Assembly: GCA_045132495.1 (NCBI GenBank)
Contig: JBGUSK010000042.1
Coordinates: 1 to 36,407, forward strand
Length of the DNA: 36,407 bases
Direction: 5' to 3'
DNA from: UBA11524 sp045132495
Lineage (GTDB): Bacteria > Bacillota > Clostridia > Christensenellales > Aristaeellaceae
A program made the position numbers and the translations under genes. Positions 29,767 to 36,407 of this stretch are shown here, one piece after another. How positions within the stretch are numbered: the stretch's first letter is position 1; each line of letters opens with the position of its first letter. The notes under the pieces were generated by a model. It was not told the origin of the DNA and did not search any database. It saw only the letters and a program-made list of their open reading frames with translations.

Positions 29767-29815
29767 AAACTCCCGGCTGATTCGTTATCATCATGAGGAA
29801 AGGGGGGAGCGCCCG

Positions 29816-30355
29816 ATGAAGCATCTTCGTCGGCTCATCTGGCATATCGCATCCCGGCTGCTGATCGTGACGGTCGTGCTGGGGCTGCTGGTGACCGGCT
29901 TTTACTACGCGATGAACATGACCAACATCTACGTTGTCCTCAAGGATGGCATGGCCCGCCGCACCCAGGTCGTCATGATGACTGAAGAGGTGGAGGAGCT
30001 GCGCAAGTATTTCTACGACAGCTTCCTCAACCGGGACGCGGCTGTGCAGACGGTGATCAACGGCACGTCGCCCTACCAGGCCTATAACATCGTGGGCATC
30101 GACCATCGCCTGGAAATGGGCTTCACCTGGGTATGGCCCTGGGATACCACCGCCCGTGTGGACATTGTGGAGCGCGTTCCGGCCATTGACGGCCGCGTGA
30201 AGGGGAACGTCGCGGAGGATTACATCGCCCTGTACGGCAACGACGCCCTTTACCCGCCGGACTGGATCAGCGCCCGCTACCGCGCAACGCTGGTCAAGGA
30301 GAACGGCCAGTGGAAGATACTGAGTATCCAGACCATTGAAAGGCTGGAGGAATAA
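29816..30355 (+). CDS. Membrane-anchored protein with NTF2-like domain (tentative)
   Basis: A 179-residue protein not assigned to a named family. A basic N-terminus (MKHLRRLIWHIASR) precedes one membrane helix, about residues 15-35 (LLIVTVVLGLLVTGFYYAM), giving an inside-N, outside-C topology. The outer part has alternating strands with WVWPWDTTARVDIVERVPA and ends YRATLVKENGQWKILSIQ, a pattern typical of NTF2-like or DUF4440-type folds. The start at 29816 follows AGGGGGGAG. It follows the HD gene and is closed by a terminator. The function is unknown; a cell-envelope sensor or accessory role is only inference. Confidence 0.75.
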   Translation: MKHLRRLIWHIASRLLIVTVVLGLLVTGFYYAMNMTNIYVVLKDGMARRTQVVMMTEEVEELRKYFYDSFLNRDAAVQTVINGTSPYQAYNIVGIDHRLEMGFTWVWPWDTTARVDIVERVPAIDGRVKGNVAEDYIALYGNDALYPPDWISARYRATLVKENGQWKILSIQTIERLEE

Positions 30356-30357
30356 CG

Positions 30358-30389
30358 AAGGAGCGCCCCGATTGTGGGACGCTCCTTTT
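30358..30389. terminator. Terminator after the membrane-anchored protein gene
   Basis: AAGGAGCG (30358-30365) pairs with CGCTCCTT (30380-30387), with CCC/GGG inside, and TTTT follows on the plus strand. The convergent LUD gene ends 24 nt further on. Confidence 0.8.
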
Positions 30390-30412
30390 GCGTGCAATGA
30401 CCTTTCGAGGCG

Positions 30413-31042
30413 TCAGTACCCTGCCTCCTCATCCACCAGCACGACGGTGATCCTGTGCCCACCCACGGGCCGCTCGATGATGGAGGTCACGTTGCACATG
30501 CTGCGGGTGCAGTTCGCCGCGTCGCACTTGCCGGCCAACGCGCAGGGTGTGTTCAGTCCCAGACGGCGGGCGTTTTGCGGGCAGGCGACGGTCTTGATGC
30601 GGGCGATGGCCTGGGGGATGCCGCCGTCCACCAGCTTGTTCGCGCCAGCCACCACGATCACCTGCTTGGGCCCGGTGCCACAGGGGCTCCCTGCGATCAT
30701 CGCGGCGACGCGGTTGCCCGTACCGTCGATGTTCACCAGGCAGCCGGCCGCTGTGATGGCGTTGCTGCTGGTCAGGTACACGTCTGCATTGGCGGCGTGG
30801 GTGAAAACATCAGGCTTGGGCTCGTCGTTCTTCCAATGCCAGTGGGGATGGCGGCCCATCTCCTTCAGCGTTTCGTAGATCCCCATCTCGCGAAGGGTCA
30901 CGCTGCCGCCAAAGCCCACGGAATCAGCATCGCCGATCAAGCCCATGACGATGTTCTTCGCCTCCGCCAGTGTGGCGGCGTGGTGCACGGGGAAGCCCTT
31001 GCGGACAAGGCTGTAGATGGTGTTGGTCATCAGGGTAGTCAT
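30413..31042 (-). CDS. LUD-domain protein (LutC/DUF162 type)
   Basis: A 209-residue protein consisting of one LUD domain. Recognisable parts are an N-terminal helix with a segment like VRKGFPVHHAATLAEAK, GFGGSVTLREMGIYE, DVYLTSSNAITAAGCLVNIDG, and PKQVIVVAGANKLV. A Cys cluster near the C-terminus (CALAGKCDAANCTRSMC) could bind a metal. LUD proteins take part in lactate oxidation in the LutABC complex, but stand-alone clostridial versions like this one occur without LutA and LutB, and their role is unsettled. The start at 31042 has AAGGAGG. It lies 12 nt after the GH8 stop, whose stop codon touches its ribosome binding site, so the two are an operon. Confidence 0.85.
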   Translation of the reverse strand: MTTLMTNTIYSLVRKGFPVHHAATLAEAKNIVMGLIGDADSVGFGGSVTLREMGIYETLKEMGRHPHWHWKNDEPKPDVFTHAANADVYLTSSNAITAAGCLVNIDGTGNRVAAMIAGSPCGTGPKQVIVVAGANKLVDGGIPQAIARIKTVACPQNARRLGLNTPCALAGKCDAANCTRSMCNVTSIIERPVGGHRITVVLVDEEAGY

Positions 31043-31054
31043 GGGAACGCCTCC

Positions 31055-32164
31055 TTAGTAGACTTTGTACAGCCCGCTGAGCATCAGCAGGGAGAAGAAG
31101 TACAGGCAATTGTCGTAGTAGCGGCGATTGCCCCTGCGCAGAGGCTCGTTCCAGAAGCGCCGCAGCCATTCGTCTGCGTGGATACTGTCTGAGGCGATGC
31201 TGGCTGCACCCAGTACGGCGGTGATCGCAACGGGGTGCATGGCGGGCTCGTCGAAGGGGGCGCCATCCAGGTGATAAGCCTTGAAATCGGCCTGAGCGAT
31301 GGGGGCAAAATAGTCCTGCAAGCGGGTGACGACCTGCGCTGTTGCGTCGTTGCGGCCATTCCACAGGGTATCCAGCGCGATGTTCATCGCCACGCGGTAG
31401 GCGTCGGAATAGTAAGCGAAGGGCTTGCCGAACATGAGGCGGGTCGAGCCGTCATACTCGGTGTATTCGGCGGACATGCCTGTCACCGGGTGTGCGGAGG
31501 AGGCGATGAACGCCCGGCTGACCCGGGCGGCCTCCAGCCAGAAGGAACGGTCGCAGGGATCAGCGCGCTCGGCAAACAGCTCGTAAAAATGGGGCAGATG
31601 ATAGCTCGGATCGGTGTATAAGGCTTCCGGGACGAATCGGATGTGATGATTCTCCGGGTCCCACATGGGCTGACCGGCTTCCACCATCTCGTGCTGATGG
31701 ACGCAGTGGCGCAGGATCGTCCTGGCCTGCTCTGTGTAGTTGTAAATACCCTCGCCGTCGCCCCAGCGGGCGGACGCCATCAACAGCGCCATGGCGAAGT
31801 ATTCCTCGCCGTCGGGGGCGGGGCCTTCCGCGTTGTGGACGCCGTTCAGCTGCACCGACCAGGCAAAGTAGCCTTCGTATTTCCCGCTGCGCTGACGCAT
31901 GTAACGGTCGGAAAAGGTCCACAGCTTGTTGAAGATATCCTGCCTGTCCATCTGCACGGCCATCATCATGCCGTAGGACATGCCCTCGGTGCGGGCGTCG
32001 TGGTTGCCGGTGTCCTCCATGCAGGCAGAGTCAGCGTCTACCTCGTGGTAGAATTTTTCCTCCGGGTCGAAAAAGATGGTCTGGAAGGCGGCTTCGACCT
32101 TTGCGCGGGCTTCCTCGTCCGAAATGCCGATACGGACGAAATAGTTGGGATAAACGCGTTCCAT
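31055..32164 (-). CDS. Reducing-end xylose-releasing exo-oligoxylanase (GH8)
   Basis: A 369-residue glycoside hydrolase family 8 enzyme of the Rex type, which removes xylose from the reducing end of xylo-oligosaccharides. The match to Bacillus halodurans Rex, as I remember it, is close: DARTEGMSYGMMMAVQMDR with the general acid Glu60, GPAPDGEEYFAMAL with Asp118, DPSYHLPHFYELF, YYSDAYRVAMNI with the probable base Asp254, and the end GNRRYYDNCLYFFSLLMLSG. There is no signal peptide, so it acts inside the cell on imported oligomers. The start at 32164 is fixed by GGAGGTGC. A short inverted repeat CTGTC-N7-GACAG (32194-32210) lies upstream. It heads the operon with the LUD gene; no xylose transport or isomerase gene is in view. 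Confidence 0.92.
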   Translation of the reverse strand: MERVYPNYFVRIGISDEEARAKVEAAFQTIFFDPEEKFYHEVDADSACMEDTGNHDARTEGMSYGMMMAVQMDRQDIFNKLWTFSDRYMRQRSGKYEGYFAWSVQLNGVHNAEGPAPDGEEYFAMALLMASARWGDGEGIYNYTEQARTILRHCVHQHEMVEAGQPMWDPENHHIRFVPEALYTDPSYHLPHFYELFAERADPCDRSFWLEAARVSRAFIASSAHPVTGMSAEYTEYDGSTRLMFGKPFAYYSDAYRVAMNIALDTLWNGRNDATAQVVTRLQDYFAPIAQADFKAYHLDGAPFDEPAMHPVAITAVLGAASIASDSIHADEWLRRFWNEPLRRGNRRYYDNCLYFFSLLMLSGLYKVY

Positions 32165-32233
32165 AACGCACCTCCAATTTGCGGGCTGCTTTGCTGTCCC
32201 AATTCGACAGGACACGTCTAAAATCCTGCCTGA

Positions 32234-32262
32234 TTGACTTCCGCTGCCGATGGTGCTACAAT
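32234..32262 (+). promoter_or_regulatory. Predicted promoter of the cysteine desulfurase gene
   Basis: TTGACT (32234-32239), 17-nt spacer, TACAAT (32257-32262), about 33 nt before the ATG. Confidence 0.7.
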
Positions 32263-32295
32263 ATTCCGGATAAATCCCCCAAAGGAGACCCGCCC

Positions 32296-33444
32296 ATGCG
32301 CCGTATTTATCTTGACAACGCCGCCACTACCGCCGTTTCCACCGAAGTGATGGAAGCGATGACGCCTTATTTCACCGGCGTTTTCGGCAATGCCTCGTCC
32401 ATCCACGGCTATGGCAGGGAAGCCAAGCGTGCAATAGAAAACGCCCGCCGACAGGTCGTCAAGGCGCTGAACGCCGCGGCGCCCCAGGAGATCTACTTCA
32501 CCGCCGGTGGCTCGGAGAGCGATAACTGGGCCATCAAGGGCGTTGCCTTCACCAAGGGGGAGGGCCATATCGTCACCACCGCCATTGAGCACCATGCTGT
32601 GCTTCATACCTGCCAGTGGCTGGAGAAGCGCGGCTTCACCGTCACATACCTGCCGGTGGATGAATACGGCCGGGTCAGCGCGGCTCAGGTGGAAAAGGCC
32701 CTGCGCCCGGATACCATCCTGGTCAGCGTCATGGCGGCAAACAATGAGGTCGGAACGCTTCAGCCCATTGGGGAAATCGGCGCGCTTTGCCGCGAACGGG
32801 GCGTGCTCTTCCATACGGACGCGGTGCAGGCTGTCGGGGCGATTCCCATCGACGTGCAGGCAATGCAGATTGATCTGCTGTCCCTGTCCGGGCACAAGTT
32901 CCATGGGCCCAAGGGCGTGGGCGCGCTGTATGTCCGCAAGGGCGTGAAGCTCGAGAACCTCATCCACGGCGGCGCGCAGGAAAGGGGCTTCCGTGCGGGT
33001 ACGGAGAACCTGCCTGCCATTGTCGGGCTGGGGAAGGCTATCGAAATCGCCCATGCGAATCTGGCGGACAACGCCCTTCGCATGGCTGCCCTGCGTGACC
33101 GGCTGATCGAAGGCCTGATGGCCCGTGTGCCGGACGCCCGCCTGAATGGCCATCCCACCGACCGGTTGCCCAATAACGTCAACCTCTCCTTTGCCAAGGT
33201 GGAGGGCGAGGCGCTGCTGCTCCGGCTGGATCTGGTAGGCGTGGCAGGTTCCTCCGGCAGTGCGTGCACCTCCGGGACGCTGGACCCCAGCCATGTGCTG
33301 ATGGCGCTGGGGCTCAGCCAGGCTCAGGCCAACGGCGCGCTCCGCCTGACGCTGGGCACCGATACCACGGAGGAGGAGATCGACGCAGTCCTGGATATCC
33401 TGCCGCCCATCGTGGCCGACCTGCGCAGGATGGTTTCCCGATAA
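32296..33444 (+). CDS. Cysteine desulfurase (NifS/IscS type)
   Basis: A 382-residue PLP enzyme that takes sulfur from cysteine and passes it on as persulfide for Fe-S clusters or tRNA thiolation. It starts MRRIYLDNAATT, has FTAGGSESDN (PLP phosphate site), the PLP Lys201 in SLSGHKFHGPKG, GTENLPAIVG, and catalytic Cys324 in SSGSACTSGTLDPSHVL. This is the group I (NifS/IscS) form of the active-site loop. The start at 32296 follows AAAGGAG. It is monocistronic here: no IscU scaffold, IscR or thiI/mnmA partner is adjacent, so the dedicated acceptor is unknown. The gene is divergent from the GH8 operon. Confidence 0.94.
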   Translation: MRRIYLDNAATTAVSTEVMEAMTPYFTGVFGNASSIHGYGREAKRAIENARRQVVKALNAAAPQEIYFTAGGSESDNWAIKGVAFTKGEGHIVTTAIEHHAVLHTCQWLEKRGFTVTYLPVDEYGRVSAAQVEKALRPDTILVSVMAANNEVGTLQPIGEIGALCRERGVLFHTDAVQAVGAIPIDVQAMQIDLLSLSGHKFHGPKGVGALYVRKGVKLENLIHGGAQERGFRAGTENLPAIVGLGKAIEIAHANLADNALRMAALRDRLIEGLMARVPDARLNGHPTDRLPNNVNLSFAKVEGEALLLRLDLVGVAGSSGSACTSGTLDPSHVLMALGLSQAQANGALRLTLGTDTTEEEIDAVLDILPPIVADLRRMVSR

Positions 33445-33454
33445 AATGAAGAAT

Positions 33455-33493
33455 GCCGCCCCGTTGGACAAAAATCCAGCGGGACGGCTTTTT
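33455..33493 (+). terminator. Terminator of the cysteine desulfurase gene
   Basis: A 14-bp stem (33455-33468 with 33475-33488; one mismatch, one wobble) with loop CAAAAA is followed by five T. Confidence 0.85.
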
Positions 33494-33504
33494 GATGCGT
33501 GGGG

Positions 33505-34401
33505 TTATTCCGCCTGAGCGGGCTCGGCAGCAGCTTCCTCAGCGGGATTCTGCTCCTCCAGGCGCTTGAGGTAGAACAGCACATAGCACAGCTCCATGCG
33601 GATGCTGTAATACAGGATCGCAGCCATCATCACGATGAAAAGCACAATGCTCAGCAGCACCATCGCGGCTTCGGAGTTGCCCAGCAGGCCGCCGGCAGCG
33701 CCAATGACCACAGTGATGACCAGCATCATCACATACATGACCAGGAAGATCGGGATGACCAGCTTGAAGGCCTGCCACTTATGGCCCTTCATCATGGCCT
33801 TGGACTGGCGGACGGATTCGAACACGCCGGTTTCGGGCTTATCTGCCAGGATGTAGGTGGACAGCATGTAGCGCATTGCGGCGGGGATCATCAGCGCAAA
33901 CACCAGGATCAGGCCGATCACGGGCAGCAGCGTCATCAGTGCGGCAGAACCTTCGGAGATCGTGCCGGTGGTGGTGTTCACGGAGCCGAGCACGACGAAG
34001 GCGGAGATCAGCACGACTGCATAGCCGGGGAGCATCCACAGCATGGTCTTCAGACCCACCCACAGGCTCAGGCCGAGAGCCTTCAGACACTGGCCCATGC
34101 GGCTGAACACGCGGCCCACGGTGACGGTTTCGTCGCCGCGGCACAGGTCGATCATAGCGGCAAGCCGGCCCATACCAAGGCCACAAGCGACCAGCATCAT
34201 GGCTGCCATCAGCACGATAGCGCCGATCACCATCACGCCCTCGTTGCCGGACAGGGCCATCAGGGCGGTGCCGCCCAGCGTGATGGCGTAGACGATACCC
34301 ACTACGATGGCCATCATGCCCAGAAGCTTCCAGAAGTGCTTCTTCGCCAGCTCTTTGGCACTTTGACGGGTGTAGACGTTTTCAACAGAGAGGTTGCTCA
34401 T
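33505..34401 (-). CDS. DUF975 membrane protein, paralog 3 of the array
   Basis: A 298-residue polytopic membrane protein with about six helices. The N-terminus SVENVYTRQSAKELAKKHFW matches the start of its upstream neighbour and marks the DUF975 family. Further shared features are GLSLWVGLKTMLWMLPG, MRYMLSTYILADKPETGVFE and SKAMMKGHKWQAFKL. The tail is short and acidic (EEQNPAEEAAAEPAQAE). The start at 34401 overlaps the stop of the neighbour by 4 nt. Function unknown; DUF975 genes are common in Firmicutes, often several per genome. It is the last gene of the operon. Confidence 0.85.
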   Translation of the reverse strand: MSNLSVENVYTRQSAKELAKKHFWKLLGMMAIVVGIVYAITLGGTALMALSGNEGVMVIGAIVLMAAMMLVACGLGMGRLAAMIDLCRGDETVTVGRVFSRMGQCLKALGLSLWVGLKTMLWMLPGYAVVLISAFVVLGSVNTTTGTISEGSAALMTLLPVIGLILVFALMIPAAMRYMLSTYILADKPETGVFESVRQSKAMMKGHKWQAFKLVIPIFLVMYVMMLVITVVIGAAGGLLGNSEAAMVLLSIVLFIVMMAAILYYSIRMELCYVLFYLKRLEEQNPAEEAAAEPAQAE

Positions 34402-35528
34402 TGTTCATTCTCCTTTTCTTCATTGGTTTCGGGGGATATATCCTCAGGGGAAGCATCGGGGGATTCCGCCGGAGCATCGGGGGATTCTTCCTGTGCCGGG
34501 GAGGGGGGATTGCTTTCCTGCCATGCGCTGATGGGCGCCGCCTTGGCCGGATCAGTCTCCGTGTGATCGCGGAGCCAGTAGCTCACGGGCGCATCGGCAG
34601 CGGGTTCACGGCATTTGAGGAAAAACAGCGCATAGACCACATCAAACTGAATGCCAAAGTAGATCGAAGGAAGGAAAATGGCTAGCAGTATGGCGATCAG
34701 GCAGATGATCTGCACGGCAACGCTGGCGTTGTTTCCGATGATCGCCAACACCATGGAAAGCAGGATGATCGTTCCGTACATCACGCCGATCATCTTCAGG
34801 ATCATCGGTACGCCCAGCTTGAAGCACTGCCACTTGCGGCCCTGCATCAGCCCCTTTGACAGGGTGACGCACTCCCGGACGCCCCGTTCCGGCTCGTTTG
34901 CCATGATGAAGGTGGACAGGCAGTAACGAAGTGCTGCCGGGATGATCAGGCCGAAGAGCAGGCCAACGCCGATGCAGCCGATGACATTGCCCAGGTCGTA
35001 CTGCCCGAGGTCTTGCAGCTCCACGCTCAGGAAGAACACCAGCGCGCCGGGCAGCGCCCACAAGGCGGTCTTCAGTGCGACGAAGAGGGAAAGTCCCCAG
35101 GCCTTCAGGCAGTAGCGCATCCTGCAGAAGCCGCCCAGCAAACGGGGCTTTTCGTCCCGGGCGGCAACAGCCAGAAGCTGCGCATGGCGACCCAGGCTCA
35201 GGCCATTGCTTACAAGGCCCGCAATGGCGATGTAGGCGAGATTGAACGCCCAGAACTTGGCGGAGGTGAACAGGCTGCTCAGGGCGTCGGTCATGGGAGC
35301 GGTGGAGGTAATGGTCTTGGAGGTGACAAAGGTATTGGCAGCGTCAACGATGGCCTGGGTCTCCGGGGCAGTGATCATATCGCCAAGGGCTGTCAGTCCA
35401 TTTTCCATCAGCCATGTGCACAGCGCGATGACTGCCAGCATCCCCAGCAGCCGCCAGAAGTGCTTACGGGTCTTCTGCACCGCCTCCTGGCGGAGATAGA
35501 CGTTCTCTACGGTTTGCTTCACGCTCAT
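34398..35528 (-). CDS. DUF975 membrane protein, paralog 2 of the array, with acidic tail
   Basis: A 376-residue paralog with the same plan: VENVYLRQEAVQKTRKHFWR at the start, a larger first outer loop (about residues 50-90), GLSLFVALKTALWALPG, LRYCLSTFIMANEPERGV and SKGLMQGRKWQCFKLG. After the last helix there is a cytoplasmic tail of about 70 residues rich in Pro, Glu, Asp and Ser (ESPDAPAESPDASPED), which the other two lack in this length. The start at 35528 follows AAAGGAG. It overlaps the next paralog by 4 nt. Function unknown. Confidence 0.85.
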   Translation of the reverse strand: MSVKQTVENVYLRQEAVQKTRKHFWRLLGMLAVIALCTWLMENGLTALGDMITAPETQAIVDAANTFVTSKTITSTAPMTDALSSLFTSAKFWAFNLAYIAIAGLVSNGLSLGRHAQLLAVAARDEKPRLLGGFCRMRYCLKAWGLSLFVALKTALWALPGALVFFLSVELQDLGQYDLGNVIGCIGVGLLFGLIIPAALRYCLSTFIMANEPERGVRECVTLSKGLMQGRKWQCFKLGVPMILKMIGVMYGTIILLSMVLAIIGNNASVAVQIICLIAILLAIFLPSIYFGIQFDVVYALFFLKCREPAADAPVSYWLRDHTETDPAKAAPISAWQESNPPSPAQEESPDAPAESPDASPEDISPETNEEKENEQ

Positions 35529-35550
35529 AATGGGGCTCCTTTCGTAGGGG

Positions 35551-36407
35551 TCACAAGCGGCTGAATCGGTTGAGAGCCTTCATCCGCCGGTCATAGAATG
35601 CTGCAGTGACAGCCTCAAAAACAAGGCTGATTCCAAAGCTGACAAGGGTGGCCAGGACACTGCAGATGGGTTCATACAGGGCATTGCCCATTGCGGCGGC
35701 AAGGATCTGCGCGGTCAATTCCAATATGAGAAATAGAAGGATCGCTGTACCGATCACAGGCCCGTGAAGCTTCAGAAAACGCAGCAAATTGCCGGACATG
35801 ATCAGCTTGGAATCATTCAGGCATTCTGTCACACCACGTTCCGGAGAATCTGCCAGGGCGAAGAAAGCAAGCGAATACCTCAGGCAAGTGACGATCATCA
35901 GTGCCGCACCGCCCAGAAAACTCACAACGGCCAGCAGTGTTTCCAGCGGCGGAAGCGCTGCGGAAAACAGCATTGCCATCACGATGCCCAGAAACGCAGC
36001 AAATCCCCACAGGAACATCCACAGCAACATCCAAAGCGCCAGCTGTGCGGTTTTCATGCACCGTTTGAGCCAGCGCAGCATCGTTCGCAGATGCATTCCG
36101 GTGGGCGTGGGTTCCCTGCGAACCATATCCAACAGCATGGCGTGACGGCCGGTGTTCAGGCCGATCACCAGGGGCATTACCAGCACATAGAGGATGCCAT
36201 GAACAAGGGCGTTGGCGCTTTCGGGAGCAGTCATTCCGTTGATGGAGGAGGGCAGATCCGGCGTACCAACCACCCGATCAGCCACCCACGCGGTGCCCTG
36301 CCACAGCAGCCATGAGGCACCCAGCGTCGCAATACTGATCAGAACCAGCAGCCACCAGCAGCGCTTCACTGTCTGCAAGCCTGCTTGACGGATGTGTACA
36401 TTTTCAA
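35551..36407 (-). CDS. DUF975 membrane protein, paralog 1 of the array (partial, cut by window end)
   Basis: The reading frame is open to the window edge: 284 residues are visible and the true start lies beyond 36407. The first visible residues, ENVHIRQAGLQTVKRCWWLL, align with ENVYxRQ and the KHFW stretch of the other two, so only a few residues are missing. Later shared segments are LRTMLRWLKRCMKTAQLALWML, LRYSLAFFALADSPERGV and SKLIMSGNLLRFLKL. A TTG at 36378 is an in-frame codon, not the start. It is the most diverged of the three and lacks the acidic tail. It ends 22 nt before the next paralog. Confidence 0.82.
   Translation of the reverse strand, partial: ENVHIRQAGLQTVKRCWWLLVLISIATLGASWLLWQGTAWVADRVVGTPDLPSSINGMTAPESANALVHGILYVLVMPLVIGLNTGRHAMLLDMVRREPTPTGMHLRTMLRWLKRCMKTAQLALWMLLWMFLWGFAAFLGIVMAMLFSAALPPLETLLAVVSFLGGAALMIVTCLRYSLAFFALADSPERGVTECLNDSKLIMSGNLLRFLKLHGPVIGTAILLFLILELTAQILAAAMGNALYEPICSVLATLVSFGISLVFEAVTAAFYDRRMKALNRFSRL

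Overview
The window looks like a chromosomal segment of a GC-rich member of the Clostridia (Bacillota), probably an uncultured gut-type lineage. The evidence is the fixed block priA-def-fmt-rsmB-rlmN-stp-prkC-rsgA-rpe, a PASTA kinase with its PP2C phosphatase, a T-box leader in front of serS, strong AGGAGG ribosome binding sites, near-consensus sigma-A promoters with 17-nt spacers, and a dockerin-bearing secreted protein. No rRNA, tRNA, CRISPR array, phage gene or transposase gene was seen. The right edge cuts a gene.

Layout. 1-7535: metabolic and envelope genes: class II fructose-bisphosphate aldolase (-), a DUF4279 protein (+), cysteine synthase (-), an EamA transporter coupled to a HerA-like ATPase (-), a dockerin protein (+) and a membrane GT2 glycosyltransferase (-). 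7635-9249: promoter, T-box leader and serS. 9353-10279: an AT-richer Mrr-type restriction gene that looks imported. 10473-22565: a long co-directional housekeeping series. priA is followed by a repeat-rich gap, then def, fmt, rsmB, rlmN, stp, prkC and rsgA, most overlapping by 4-8 nt, then rpe, a candidate 22-codon gene and a second NOL1/NOP2/Sun RNA methyltransferase. 22604-23761: a small accessory patch with a zinc-ribbon miniprotein, a divergent XRE regulator and a Doc-type toxin-antitoxin pair. 23907-26316: ruvC-ruvA-ruvB, with different dispersed repeats in the two gaps. 26378-30355: GT2 glycosyltransferase (-), then GntR/UTRA regulator, NYN plus two OST-HTH/LOTUS domains, HD hydrolase and a membrane-anchored protein (+). 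30413-32164: intracellular GH8 exo-oligoxylanase and LUD protein (-). 32296-33444: cysteine desulfurase (+). 33505-36407: three tandem DUF975 membrane proteins (-), the last cut by the window edge.

How the genes work together. The central block joins translation (deformylase, Met-tRNA formyltransferase, rRNA methyltransferases, the ribosome-assembly GTPase RsgA) with PASTA kinase signalling and replication restart; RuvABC adds Holliday-junction processing. cysK makes cysteine and the NifS-type enzyme uses it as a sulfur donor. GH8 (xylo-oligosaccharides), the dockerin protein and aldolase fit a plant-fibre-fermenting life.

Most notable unexplained items: a 94-nt repeat present twice in opposite orientations (12787-12880 and 24425-24518), a 30-bp palindrome over the cysK promoter, an RG-rich disordered extension on RsmB, a 22-codon basic peptide gene with a strong ribosome binding site, an operator-like palindrome centred on the -10 box of the zinc-ribbon gene, and the tandem-LOTUS NYN protein. 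I do not see a clear multi-gene system that I would call undescribed. Homology calls come from reading protein motifs, not from a database search.
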